From Thermoplasmatota archaeon (GTDB taxonomy: Archaea; Thermoplasmatota; E2; DHVEG-1), in the NCBI GenBank assembly GCA_016930995.1, contig JAFGFQ010000102.1:1-17461 (forward strand): a stretch of 17,461 nt of DNA. The letters are read 5' to 3'. The translations under genes were made by a program, and so were the position numbers. How positions within the stretch are numbered: the stretch's first letter is position 1; every line of letters begins with the position of its first letter. Below, one piece after another: positions 8,609 through 15,996 of the stretch. The notes under the pieces were generated by a model. The model had not been told where the DNA came from, made no database searches, and worked only from the letters and a program-made list of their open reading frames with translations.

Positions 8609-8673
8609 ATCAAACCCGGGATGTCTTTTGCACGCGCATTAATACGTTAATTTTTTAAGGAAAACGGTTGTTC

Positions 8674-10743
8674 TTAATGTTTTTTTTCATCAGATTGAAG
8701 AGTACTGGTTTGTTTCTTACGTTCTGATTCAAGTTCCACCTTTCCGATGATTTTCGGAGGTCGCATTTCCTTTAACTTGCGTAAAAGCTCATCTTTGCCA
8801 TTTCCGTCGATAAGAGCAGTTTGAAGAACATCTGTCAATGTCTCAACAGGGATGATCTCTACTATTTCCTTGTATTTATCTTCAATGAGAACGTCATTTA
8901 AATTCGCTTTGGGAATGAGCACCGTTTTGACCCCTGCCTCAGCAGCAGCCTCGATTTTTGCGGTCACTCCCCCTATCGGAAGGACGGTCCCTCGGATACT
9001 AATGGAGCCGGTCATTGCTACATCTTGTCGAACGGGGACATTTTCCATTGCTGAGATCACAGCAGTGATAAGAGAAATGCTCGCAGAGTCCCCCTCGACT
9101 CCTTCATACGTGCCGATAAACTGGATATGAATGTCATGTTTGGAGATGTCTCGTCCCATATATTTTTTGATGATGGCAGAGATATTTTGTACTGATTCTT
9201 TAGCAATATCTCCGAGTTTTCCTGTAGCAATCACTTTACCTTCTGATTGGGATCCTGCGGGTGTAACCTCCGCGACAATCGGGAGAACTAAACCAGAAAA
9301 TTCACTCATTGAAGGATCGCCCGAGTGCACAGCAAGACCATTGACGACACCGACTTCCTCACCTAATGTTCTGAAGGACCGATAGCTTTTCTGTGATTCC
9401 AACGCCCGGTCTGCCACCTGCTGTTCTAAGGATCGTGCGATTCGTTTTGCTTCAATGACATGATTCGGTGTGATGATCATATCACCGCGCTCATAGGCGA
9501 TATCACCAGCAACGCGTATCAAACCACCAAGCTCACGCAATCGTAACGATAGTTTCCCTTTCCGTCCGGCCCGTCGTTGTGCTTCATGGATGACCTCTGC
9601 AACTGCTTCTTTGTTGAAATGATGTATCTTACCGTCTTTCTTTACTTCTTGGGCAACAAAGCGGATGAGTTTTTCCCGGTTCTCCTGAGAATCATCCATC
9701 ACGCTGTTCAGATAGCTTTCGTATCCATACCCTCGAATTCTTGATCGTAATGCAGGATGCATACCATTGAGCGCATCGAGGTTTCCTGCAGAAACAAGGA
9801 TAAAGTCACAGGGAGCCGGCTCTGTTTTTACCATTGCGCCAAAACTTCTTTCTGACTGTCCGGTAATTTGGAATTTCTTCTCCTGAATTGCTGTTAATAA
9901 ATGCTGTTGGGAAGGCAAACCAAGGGTATTAATTTCGTCGATGTAGAGCACCCCTTTATGAGCACGATGGATAGCTCCTGCTTCCACAAGTTGATGAGGC
10001 GGTGTTTCAAGACCAGCGGATTGAAATGGATCATGTCGTACGTCCCCAAGTAACGCTCCGGAATGCGCTGCTGTTGCATCGATGAACGGGGGAAGATCAT
10101 TTTTTTCATGAGAAACCAAGAGTTTCGGTATCATCTGTAATTCTCTTCTCTGGGAAAATCCTCCTCTTGCAACGATGAGGTAGACCATGACTGCCGCAAT
10201 CACACCAAAAATCGCATATTCGAAATGATTAGTTACAACGGCACCAATAAGGGATAATGTGACAATCAATAAAACGATACCAAGTATCATACTATTTTGT
10301 TGTTCCACTTTCCGTTTCGCTTCCTCTCGCTGTCCCTTGATTATCTCGTGGGCTTTTCCAGCGGGAACAACACGAATCGTTGGAGTGTTGGTATCCTCAT
10401 TATTCGGATAGACGATGATATCTTCAAGTTCTCCTTTTGGGAGGAATTCAGTCATGGCACGGGCCACCATGGACTTTCCGGTTCCAGGATCACCAATAAG
10501 CATGACGTGCCGTTTCTGTTCTGCTGCTTTTTTTACAATTGCAACTGTTTGATCTTGTCCAATCACTTGATCAAGGAGGTTTTCCGGGACTTTAATTTCC
10601 TCAGTGGTGGTAAATTTAATCTCCTGGATCCATTTATCGATAGGAGGTAATTCCTCTTTATTTTGTTGATTTTGTTCTGGTTGAACAGTATTTTGTTTTG
10701 TTGCCATGGTCAAAACTCCCATCGAACGAGTTTGCTGCTTCAT
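8674..10743 (-). CDS. lonB: Archaeal LonB membrane-anchored ATP-dependent protease
   Basis: A 689-residue LonB, the membrane-bound AAA+ protease that performs general protein quality control in archaea. Walker A is GDPGTGKS at residues 84-91. Two transmembrane segments, about 151-171 and 175-193, are inserted in the AAA+ domain, the hallmark of LonB. Walker B is LYIDE at 266-270. The protease domain carries EGDSAS with the nucleophile Ser553, and the dyad Lys596 in GGVTAK; the 43-residue spacing is as known for archaeal Lon. The start is uncertain. The longest ORF begins at 10743, but the in-frame ATG at residue 13 (10707) has GGGAG eight bases upstream and gives a 677-residue protein starting MATKQ. 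The gene is divergent from the bactofilin-like gene and leads a minus-strand series with nadM. Confidence 0.96.
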   Translation of the reverse strand: MKQQTRSMGVLTMATKQNTVQPEQNQQNKEELPPIDKWIQEIKFTTTEEIKVPENLLDQVIGQDQTVAIVKKAAEQKRHVMLIGDPGTGKSMVARAMTEFLPKGELEDIIVYPNNEDTNTPTIRVVPAGKAHEIIKGQREEAKRKVEQQNSMILGIVLLIVTLSLIGAVVTNHFEYAIFGVIAAVMVYLIVARGGFSQRRELQMIPKLLVSHEKNDLPPFIDATAAHSGALLGDVRHDPFQSAGLETPPHQLVEAGAIHRAHKGVLYIDEINTLGLPSQQHLLTAIQEKKFQITGQSERSFGAMVKTEPAPCDFILVSAGNLDALNGMHPALRSRIRGYGYESYLNSVMDDSQENREKLIRFVAQEVKKDGKIHHFNKEAVAEVIHEAQRRAGRKGKLSLRLRELGGLIRVAGDIAYERGDMIITPNHVIEAKRIARSLEQQVADRALESQKSYRSFRTLGEEVGVVNGLAVHSGDPSMSEFSGLVLPIVAEVTPAGSQSEGKVIATGKLGDIAKESVQNISAIIKKYMGRDISKHDIHIQFIGTYEGVEGDSASISLITAVISAMENVPVRQDVAMTGSISIRGTVLPIGGVTAKIEAAAEAGVKTVLIPKANLNDVLIEDKYKEIVEIIPVETLTDVLQTALIDGNGKDELLRKLKEMRPPKIIGKVELESERKKQTSTLQSDEKKH
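10716..10720 (-). promoter_or_regulatory. Shine-Dalgarno site favouring the internal lonB start
   Basis: The minus strand reads GGGAG here, eight bases before the in-frame ATG at 10705-10707. The longest-frame ATG at 10741-10743 has no comparable site. This favours the shorter lonB product, though a leaderless start at 10743 remains possible. Confidence 0.5.
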
Positions 10744-10776
10744 ATTCTCGTTTGAGGTTTATCGACATATACACAT

Positions 10777-10786
10777 GATATATATC
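10777..10786 (-). promoter_or_regulatory. TATA element for lonB
   Basis: GATATATATC is a perfect palindrome in the 112-base divergent gap. Read on the minus strand, it predicts a start point near 10755. That gives a 12-base leader to the first ATG of lonB, or about 48 bases to the Shine-Dalgarno-supported ATG. Confidence 0.45.
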
Positions 10787-10822
10787 AATTTTTTTCTTTC
10801 ACGAAAGTTGTATCGCCGTTGG

Positions 10823-10833
10823 TTTTATAATAC
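10823..10833 (+). promoter_or_regulatory. TATA element for the bactofilin-like gene
   Basis: TTTTATAATAC is centred 28 bases before the ATG at 10856, which places transcription start at or next to that codon. The absence of any Shine-Dalgarno sequence ahead of the ATG agrees with a leaderless mRNA. Confidence 0.55.
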
Positions 10834-10855
10834 GATAGTTTATATCGATTGGCTA

Positions 10856-11779
10856 ATGGCTTTTGACAGAAGAACTCTTATTATCCCAGATAGGACTCTT
10901 TTCGAAGAAACCGTCATTACGACGAGGGGTGATGTGGTCATTGGTGATCGTTCGTTACTGCGATTTGGCGTGAATACGGATGGTCGGATCTTTGTTGGTG
11001 AACATGCGATTATCGATGGGAATCTTAATTCACCTCATGATGTGCGCGTGGATATCTTTTCGACAATCGGTGGGGATATTCAGAGTGGAGGAAATGTTTA
11101 TATCGGAGAGAAAACAAAAATTAAAGGGTCGTTGTCACTGAAAGGGGATTTGGATGTTGGCGATAGTGTTGAAATCGAGAAGGGATTCGAAGCGAAAGGG
11201 TGGATAAATATTCGGAACCCGGTCCCTATTGTTATATATATATTTGTATATCTTATGCAATTACTTAAAATGGGAAAAAGCGAAGAAATTGAACGCCTTC
11301 TTGAAGAACTAGAACAAAACGACGGCGATACAATACCCATCTCGGAGTCTTTCCTTTTTTTACCGAACAATTCCATCATCAGCACATCGAATTCAAAAGT
11401 TGAAGGAAACATCCAAATTGGGAAAGAATGCAAACTACTGGGTAACTATGATATTAAAGGGAACGTCTCGGTCGATGAGAACTCAGAAATATTTGGGACG
11501 CTGAAAGCCACTGGGAATGTCTTTCTTGGCAAAAAAGTAAAAATCCATGGTCATATTACCTCAACAGCCATCGTCAACATCACAGACCAAGTAGAGATAA
11601 TTGGAGACATCTCCGGGGAAGAAATATTACTTTCGAAAACCTCCACAATACAAGGGAGACTCCTTGCGAAGAAGGGTATCTCATTTATCGATAAATCCAG
11701 CGAACAGGCCACCGAGAAGATCACACGCTTCGAAAAGGATGTTGATGTAGTCGATGAGGTAGAAAAAATATTGGAGTAG
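10856..11779 (+). CDS. Bactofilin-like polymer-forming beta-solenoid protein
   Basis: A 307-residue protein built of short Gly-containing repeats (patterns such as GDVVIG, GNVYIGEKTKIKG, GNVFLGKKVKIHG) typical of bactofilin-type polymer-forming proteins. It falls into two solenoid halves, roughly residues 15-120 and 165-280. Between them lie a hydrophobic segment at 123-138 (PIVIYIFVYLMQLLKM) and an acidic helical stretch at 141-155 (KSEEIERLLEELEQN). The hydrophobic segment may dip into or cross the membrane. The frame stays open upstream to 10706, but that extension overlaps lonB and has a non-solenoid sequence, so the ATG at 10856 is preferred; it also lies at leaderless distance from a TATA box. 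The GTPase gene begins five bases after the stop, so they are likely co-transcribed. A cytoskeletal or envelope scaffold role is the family expectation. An enzymatic hexapeptide-repeat function is less likely. Confidence 0.82.
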   Translation: MAFDRRTLIIPDRTLFEETVITTRGDVVIGDRSLLRFGVNTDGRIFVGEHAIIDGNLNSPHDVRVDIFSTIGGDIQSGGNVYIGEKTKIKGSLSLKGDLDVGDSVEIEKGFEAKGWINIRNPVPIVIYIFVYLMQLLKMGKSEEIERLLEELEQNDGDTIPISESFLFLPNNSIISTSNSKVEGNIQIGKECKLLGNYDIKGNVSVDENSEIFGTLKATGNVFLGKKVKIHGHITSTAIVNITDQVEIIGDISGEEILLSKTSTIQGRLLAKKGISFIDKSSEQATEKITRFEKDVDVVDEVEKILE

Positions 11780-11784
11780 GAACT

Positions 11785-12978
11785 ATGCAGCTTGGTATTG
11801 TTGGAAAGCCAAATGTTGGAAAATCTACGTTTTTCAATGCTGCAACAAAAGCCCATGCAGAAATCGCGAATTATCCATTCACCACCATTGATGCAAATCG
11901 AGGGGTGATGTACATCCGCAAACCCTGCCCCTGCAGAGACGCCCATGTCACCTGCACCCCGCATAATTCACGCTGCGTGGATGGGATACGTTTTGTCCCC
12001 ATCGAAGCAATTGATGTCGCAGGACTCGTCCCTGATGCTCATAAAGGAAAAGGGTTGGGAAATAAATTCCTTGATGACCTACGACAAGCACACGCTCTTA
12101 TCCACATCGTGGATGCATCTGGCAGCACCGATGCAGAGGGCAATCCCTGTAATATCGGCACCCATGATCCGCTCTTAGATGTTGTGTTTCTTGAAAAGGA
12201 AATTAACTACTGGTTGTTCGGTATTATTAAAAAAAGCTGGGAGGTCATCGCACGTAAATGTGAGCTTGAAGGCAAAAAAATAGAAAAAATGCTTGCAGAA
12301 CAGCTCACAGGGCTTGGGATACGAGAAGAGCATATCACCGGGGCGATACGGAAAATCAACCTTGATATCTCAAAACCATCACAGTGGAAAGACGAGCACA
12401 TTTTCAATCTCACGGACATTGTTCGCAGGATTAGTAAACCGATCATCATCGCATTTAACAAATGTGACAAAGCCCCAGACAGCCTTATGGCAAAGAAAGA
12501 CGAACTGACCGACTATATCGTTATCCCATGCAGTGCGGAAAGCGAGCTAGCTCTAAGCAATGCCGCTGAGAAAGGGATTATCAGCTATACACCAGGTGCA
12601 AACGATTTTTCCATTATCAAAAAAGAGGAACTAACGGAAAAACAGCTCAACGCATTAGAGTATATCCGAACCCAAGTGCTGACAAAATATGGATCGACAG
12701 GGGTTCAACGCTGTGTTGACGAGGCGGTTCGCATGCTTGATCTCATCGTGGTCTACCCTGTTGAAGATGAACATCATTTGACAGATAAGGAAGGACGGGT
12801 GCTCCCAGATGCGCATTTAATCCCACGAGGATCGACCGCAAAAGATCTTGCCTACAAGGTCCATACCGATCTTGGGGATCATTTCATCAGAGGCATCGAT
12901 GCACGAACCCATCGTATTATCGGTGCAGATCACCCATTAAAGGATGGGGATATCATAAGCATCATCGCAGATGGTTAA
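11785..12978 (+). CDS. ychF: Archaeal YchF-like P-loop GTPase with TGS domain
   Basis: A 397-residue Obg/YchF-type P-loop protein, a translation-associated nucleotide hydrolase. G1 is GKPNVGKST at residues 7-15, G2 NYPFTT at 29-34, G3 DVAGL at 77-81, G4 NKCD at 225-228 and G5 SAE at 250-252. A C-terminal TGS domain spans about 320-397. True bacterial YchF carries NxxE at G4 and prefers ATP; NKCD is the normal guanine-specifying NKxD, so GTP is the expected substrate despite the common database name. Four cysteines at 48, 50, 57 and 64 (CxC-x6-C-x6-C) lie in the switch region; I recall them as usual for this archaeal subfamily. A weak GGA precedes the ATG, so translation may be coupled to the upstream bactofilin-like gene. 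Confidence 0.93.
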   Translation: MQLGIVGKPNVGKSTFFNAATKAHAEIANYPFTTIDANRGVMYIRKPCPCRDAHVTCTPHNSRCVDGIRFVPIEAIDVAGLVPDAHKGKGLGNKFLDDLRQAHALIHIVDASGSTDAEGNPCNIGTHDPLLDVVFLEKEINYWLFGIIKKSWEVIARKCELEGKKIEKMLAEQLTGLGIREEHITGAIRKINLDISKPSQWKDEHIFNLTDIVRRISKPIIIAFNKCDKAPDSLMAKKDELTDYIVIPCSAESELALSNAAEKGIISYTPGANDFSIIKKEELTEKQLNALEYIRTQVLTKYGSTGVQRCVDEAVRMLDLIVVYPVEDEHHLTDKEGRVLPDAHLIPRGSTAKDLAYKVHTDLGDHFIRGIDARTHRIIGADHPLKDGDIISIIADG

Positions 12979-13039
12979 CCTTCGGATATATTGCAGAACA
13001 TGTAGGTGCATAAAGAGGTGCACGGTCTAGGGATAATGA

Positions 13040-13075
13040 GCTGCCTTGTAGATGCATAGGTATCTACAGAACAGC
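13040..13075 (+). other. Strong hairpin-forming inverted repeat in an intergenic gap
   Basis: In the gap after the GTPase gene, TGTAGATGC (13047-13055) and GTATCTACA (13060-13068) pair over nine base pairs, one of them G-U, around a four-base ATAG loop. Outside this, T46-G69 can wobble; then a small internal loop leads to a further four pairs, GCTG (13040-13043) with CAGC (13072-13075). A TTTT run and TATA-like element follow at once. A second, weaker stem (GTGCA 13006-13010 with TGCAC 13019-13023) lies upstream. It may be the 3' end of the GTPase transcript, a small RNA, or a protein-binding site; the sequence does not decide. Confidence 0.55.
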
Positions 13076-13076
13076 C

Positions 13077-13084
13077 TTTTATAG
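13077..13084 (+). promoter_or_regulatory. TATA-like element for the small membrane protein gene
   Basis: TTTTATAG predicts transcription start near 13106. That lies just after the T tract at 13099-13104 and gives a leader of about 39 bases containing the AGGAGGA Shine-Dalgarno sequence at 13132-13138. Confidence 0.4.
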
Positions 13085-13098
13085 TCAGTAGGTGTTGC

Positions 13099-13104
13099 TT
13101 TTTT
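13099..13104 (+). terminator. Poly-T tract, possible archaeal terminator
   Basis: Six consecutive T residues lie 120 bases after the GTPase stop codon. Archaeal RNA polymerase commonly terminates in such tracts. It falls between the hairpin and the next gene's Shine-Dalgarno sequence. Confidence 0.35.
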
Positions 13105-13144
13105 GGGATCACTTAACATATTATCTTCACTAGGAGGAAGAACG

Positions 13145-13654
13145 GTGTCGATGAGAAAAATAAGCAATAAAAGACTCTCGCGAAATCTGAAAATAAAAAA
13201 ATCGCCATTACGGGTGCTTCCCTTGGCGACTTTTCAGACAAGACACCGCGTGAAACAAACGTTGAAAAAACAAAGAAAGCAGGAAATAAGCGCAGCATCG
13301 TTTTCATCTGAGGCGGTACGCTGTCCTATCGAAAAAGTTAACAGAGAAACGTGGAGAGGGATAAACAAATCTGGGGGAAAAGCACCACTTACGATTAAAC
13401 CGTTTCTAAATTTTCATTTCACGATGAGTGCCTTACGCTGGATTTTACTGCTCATCATTATCTATCTTGCTGCTGGCACCGCTGTAGTGATGATTCAGGA
13501 TGGGACCGAGTCGTTAAAAAACATTGTTATTTACAGCATTATGGGGTTCTTCACGTTCTTCATGGGGTATCTTGGCTGGATCCTTGCTCGTGACGTCCTT
13601 GTGATCGTGTCAGGCAGGAGGAACACTCGGAACGAGCTTGAAGTAGAGACATAG
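13145..13654 (+). CDS. Small basic two-helix membrane protein, function unknown
   Basis: I do not recognise this 169-residue protein. The first ~90 residues are strongly basic and look low in defined structure. Two hydrophobic segments follow, at roughly 95-113 (LRWILLLIIIYLAAGTAVV) and 123-150 (IVIYSIMG...LVIV), and the C-terminal tail is charged. The GTG at 13145 is chosen because AGGAGGA at 13132-13138 ends about seven bases before it. The ATG two codons later is slightly too far, and the longest frame starts at a TTG (13103) inside the T tract. An internal ATG at 13424 would give a 76-residue protein containing only the two helices. The 5' half has weaker coding character than its neighbours, so the short form or an old frameshift is possible. 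The TatD-type gene follows after 61 bases. Confidence 0.6.
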   Translation: MSMRKISNKRLSRNLKIKKSPLRVLPLATFQTRHRVKQTLKKQRKQEISAASFSSEAVRCPIEKVNRETWRGINKSGGKAPLTIKPFLNFHFTMSALRWILLLIIIYLAAGTAVVMIQDGTESLKNIVIYSIMGFFTFFMGYLGWILARDVLVIVSGRRNTRNELEVET

Positions 13655-13671
13655 ACGGTGTGTACTCTATC

Positions 13672-13692
13672 TTTTTATATCATTCTTTTTTT
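13672..13692 (+). promoter_or_regulatory. TATA-like element and T7 tract before the TatD-type gene
   Basis: TTTTTATATC (13672-13681) could act as a TATA box with a start point near 13704. The T7 run at 13686-13692 could end the preceding transcript. The gap 13655-13715 contains little else, apart from the GAGGT Shine-Dalgarno sequence at 13704-13708. Confidence 0.35.
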
Positions 13693-13715
13693 ATTGTTTC
13701 TTTGAGGTATGACAT

Positions 13716-14549
13716 GTGATCGTCTTTGATAATCATCTGCACCTTCGAAGAGACGGCAGATTCCTTGATGCGGTTAGGGAGTTCCAGGCGGCAGGGGGAA
13801 CCCATTTCATCTTGTGTCAGTATCCGATGCCTGATGTTGTCATTAAGGAGAAAAGCTATCGATCATGTTACCAGGAAACACTTCGGATGGCTGAGGAGAT
13901 CCGTGCTAGGGTGGGAATTGGTGTGTTTGTTGTCGTAGGACCTTACCCAGTAGATCTGCTTCCGTTACAGGAGCGATTCGGCAGAGAGGCTGCCCTGGAT
14001 ATTATGAGACGAGGAATGGAGGACGCCTCTCAACTATGCGAAGAAAAAAAATGCATCGCGATTGGTGAGATCGGTCGCCCGCATTTCCCTGTTGACCCGC
14101 AGTGTATCCAAGACTCAAATGAACTGTTGCTCTATGGGATGCAGAAAGCAAAAGACGTTGGAGTACCAGTCGTGTTACACACAGAGAGTACGACTCCAAC
14201 ACAGTGTAAGGAATTTGTTGAGATGGGTCAGAGAGTTGGTCTACCCTCAGAAAAAATCATCAAACATTTCGCTCCTCCGCTGATCACGGCCGAGGAGAAT
14301 TTTGGTTTGATGCCTTCGGTTCTTGCAAGGAGAAATAATATCATCGAAGCGTTGAGGAAGGGCACCCGGTTTTTCATGGAGACCGACTATATCGATGACC
14401 CGCGACGACCCGGGGCGGTGCTTGCGCCAAAAACAGTCCCAAAGCTCACAAAACGACTCATGGAAGAACACCTCTTGTCTGAACAGCAAGCCTATAGTAT
14501 CCATGTAAGCAACCCCCAGAAGACCTATGGGATTGACCTTGAAGCATAG
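13716..14549 (+). CDS. TatD-related metal-dependent hydrolase
   Basis: A 277-residue TIM-barrel amidohydrolase of the archaeal TatD-related group. Candidate metal ligands are His7 and His9 in DNHLHL, Glu118 in GEIG, His155 in VVLHTE, His184 in IKHFAPP and Asp224 in METDYIDD, all in the expected order. TatD relatives are Mg-dependent deoxyribonucleases or related phosphoesterases; the substrate of the archaeal group is not fixed. The start is the GTG at 13716, seven bases after GAGGT (13704-13708). The ATG at 13714 is immediately closed by TGA, and the ATG at 13709 opens only a six-codon frame. No signal peptide or membrane segment is seen, so it is cytoplasmic. The gene ends 77 bases before thpR and may be part of the same transcription unit. 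Confidence 0.88.
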   Translation: MIVFDNHLHLRRDGRFLDAVREFQAAGGTHFILCQYPMPDVVIKEKSYRSCYQETLRMAEEIRARVGIGVFVVVGPYPVDLLPLQERFGREAALDIMRRGMEDASQLCEEKKCIAIGEIGRPHFPVDPQCIQDSNELLLYGMQKAKDVGVPVVLHTESTTPTQCKEFVEMGQRVGLPSEKIIKHFAPPLITAEENFGLMPSVLARRNNIIEALRKGTRFFMETDYIDDPRRPGAVLAPKTVPKLTKRLMEEHLLSEQQAYSIHVSNPQKTYGIDLEA

Positions 14550-14626
14550 GACCACAAGCAGAGCCTTCACAGAGGAAATATGGTATAAACAGGGAACTTG
14601 TTTCGTACTTTCCAATAGAGGATAGC

Positions 14627-15181
14627 ATGGTCGTATTCCGAGGTTTCATTGCAATTGACATCACACCCACACCAAAGATCCTTGCTTTTGAAGAGGATAT
14701 CCGAAGAACAGGTGCTGATGTAAAGCTGGTTGAACCGGAGAACATCCACATCACCATCAAATTTCTTGGGGACACTGATGAGCAGCATATCGACACCATT
14801 GAACAATGTATGAAAGGATCGGTTCAAGGCGTTACACCGTTTCCCATCACACTGAGGGGGACAGGGGTATTTCCGAACACGAAGTATGTCAAAGTGCTCT
14901 GGGTAGGGATCACTGATGCTGGGAGAATTGCCCCGATAGCACAGACAATCGACGCGGCACTGGTGCCCCTTGGTTTTCCAAAGGAACAACGAGGATTTTC
15001 CCCTCATCTCACGGTGGGTCGGGTGAAGACCGCTCGAAACAAAGACAGACTTCTCAGAGTGGTCGAGCAGTATAACATCGAGGAATTCACGGTTCAAGAA
15101 GTCCATGCGCTTGTGCTAAAGAAAAGCGACCTGACCCCCAAAGGACCGATTTATTCGACCCTGCGGGAAGTTAAATTCTGA
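14627..15181 (+). CDS. thpR: RNA 2',3'-cyclic phosphodiesterase (2H phosphoesterase)
   Basis: A 184-residue 2H-family enzyme, formerly called 2'-5' RNA ligase. It opens 2',3'-cyclic phosphate RNA ends and can join tRNA halves by 2'-5' bonds in vitro. Both catalytic HxTx motifs are present: HITI at residues 41-44 and HLTV at 127-130. They are about 86 residues apart in a protein of standard length. GAGGA at 14618-14622 is four bases before the ATG. The gap upstream (14550-14626) shows only a poor TATA candidate. The next gene starts 14 bases after the stop, with its Shine-Dalgarno sequence overlapping the thpR stop codon. An operon with cca two genes downstream fits a shared role in RNA 3'-end metabolism. 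Confidence 0.94.
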   Translation: MVVFRGFIAIDITPTPKILAFEEDIRRTGADVKLVEPENIHITIKFLGDTDEQHIDTIEQCMKGSVQGVTPFPITLRGTGVFPNTKYVKVLWVGITDAGRIAPIAQTIDAALVPLGFPKEQRGFSPHLTVGRVKTARNKDRLLRVVEQYNIEEFTVQEVHALVLKKSDLTPKGPIYSTLREVKF

Positions 15182-15195
15182 GGTGGTACTATCCC

Positions 15196-15996
15196 ATGTC
15201 GTGGCTGATGATTCTTGCACCGCTTCATATCGTCCTCTTCGTTCTTGCCCTAATCTTCATTGTTCCAAAGACCACCTGGAAAACACCGCGGGTCAAGTAC
15301 AATAAAATACTCCGGTATCACCTTCCCTTTCTTGGTATTATCATCCTTGTCGTGATTGTGCATCTCATTGAAGTGAACATCATCGATGCGTTCACTACGT
15401 CACTCATCGGTTCTGATATGACCCCGACCATTCATTTCATTGAAGACGGGGTGGTGCAGTGGTTCTCAACGCAGTGGACACCACCGCTTCTGTATTTCTT
15501 CGTCTTCATCTATATTGGTCTGTACCCGTTTCTTCTCTGGTTTTCCTTGCTGTATTTCATTCTTGTAAATGAGAAAAAAGCGATGATGAACTTCACATAC
15601 GCTTTTGTCGCTATCTACGCAATCGCTTTACCGTTTTACCTTTTTTTGCCGATCACAAACGTCTATACCTACTATGGAGGGACATCCGCGTTAGACACAG
15701 TAATTCCCACGGTGGAGCAGTTCTTCTATGCGACGACGACAAACAACAATTGTCTGCCCTCGCTGCATGTCGCACTCTCCCTGCTGGTCGCACAGACGGT
15801 GTCATTGACCAAGAATAAAAGGTTCATCGCCCTTGCGTACTTCTGTGCGGTAAGTGTGATCTGCGCAGTTATCTATTTAGCCATCCACTGGATAACCGAT
15901 GTTATCGCAGGAGTACTCCTCGCTTTTGGGGTCTTTTACCTCATCAAACGCCTTCATATAGGAGACATTCATGATTCCGGGATCAAAACACATTGA
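15196..15996 (+). CDS. PAP2/Aur1-like integral membrane phosphatase or phosphotransferase
   Basis: A 266-residue polytopic membrane protein of the PAP2 superfamily. The second motif is CLPSLHVA at residues 186-193 with His191, and the third is HWITD with His231 and Asp235. The classical first motif KxxxxxxRP is not seen. The PSLH form and the C3 context are closer to the Aur1/Ipt1 (inositolphosphotransferase-like, PAP2_3) branch than to ordinary PSGH phosphatidate phosphatases. Several hydrophobic segments precede the motifs. Expected chemistry is removal or transfer of a lipid-linked phosphate at the membrane; the substrate may be a phospholipid headgroup or a polyprenyl phosphate. GAGGTG at 15180-15185 is ten bases from the ATG. 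The 3' end overlaps the cca start by 26 bases, so the two are translationally linked. The functional tie to RNA-end enzymes is unclear. Confidence 0.86.
   Translation: MSWLMILAPLHIVLFVLALIFIVPKTTWKTPRVKYNKILRYHLPFLGIIILVVIVHLIEVNIIDAFTTSLIGSDMTPTIHFIEDGVVQWFSTQWTPPLLYFFVFIYIGLYPFLLWFSLLYFILVNEKKAMMNFTYAFVAIYAIALPFYLFLPITNVYTYYGGTSALDTVIPTVEQFFYATTTNNNCLPSLHVALSLLVAQTVSLTKNKRFIALAYFCAVSVICAVIYLAIHWITDVIAGVLLAFGVFYLIKRLHIGDIHDSGIKTH

Noticed and set aside
8852..9385. Two plus-strand ORFs of 84-92 codons opposite the lonB protease domain
   Set aside because: They are antisense shadows of a strongly conserved lonB region, with no promoter, ribosome-binding site or recognisable protein pattern.
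10706..10855. In-frame upstream extension of the bactofilin-like ORF
   Set aside because: It overlaps the 5' end of lonB on the opposite strand, crosses the divergent promoters, has no ribosome-binding site and encodes a non-solenoid sequence. The ATG at 10856 fits the TATA distance.
11551..11964. Minus-strand 137-codon ORF across the bactofilin-GTPase junction
   Set aside because: It spans two clear genes on the other strand and has no start signals or family features.
12979..13102. tRNA or known RNA gene in the hairpin gap
   Set aside because: No cloverleaf, T-loop consensus, terminal CCA-acceptor pairing or box C/D motifs could be found around the hairpin.
13103..13144. TTG start giving a 183-residue form of the small membrane protein
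   Set aside because: The TTG lies inside or beside the T tract, without a Shine-Dalgarno sequence. AGGAGGA at 13132-13138 points to the GTG at 13145.
14247..15106. Minus-strand ORFs of 113-179 codons opposite the TatD-type gene and thpR
   Set aside because: The plus-strand products carry complete catalytic motifs. The minus frames are Cys- and Ser-rich noise typical of antisense reading.
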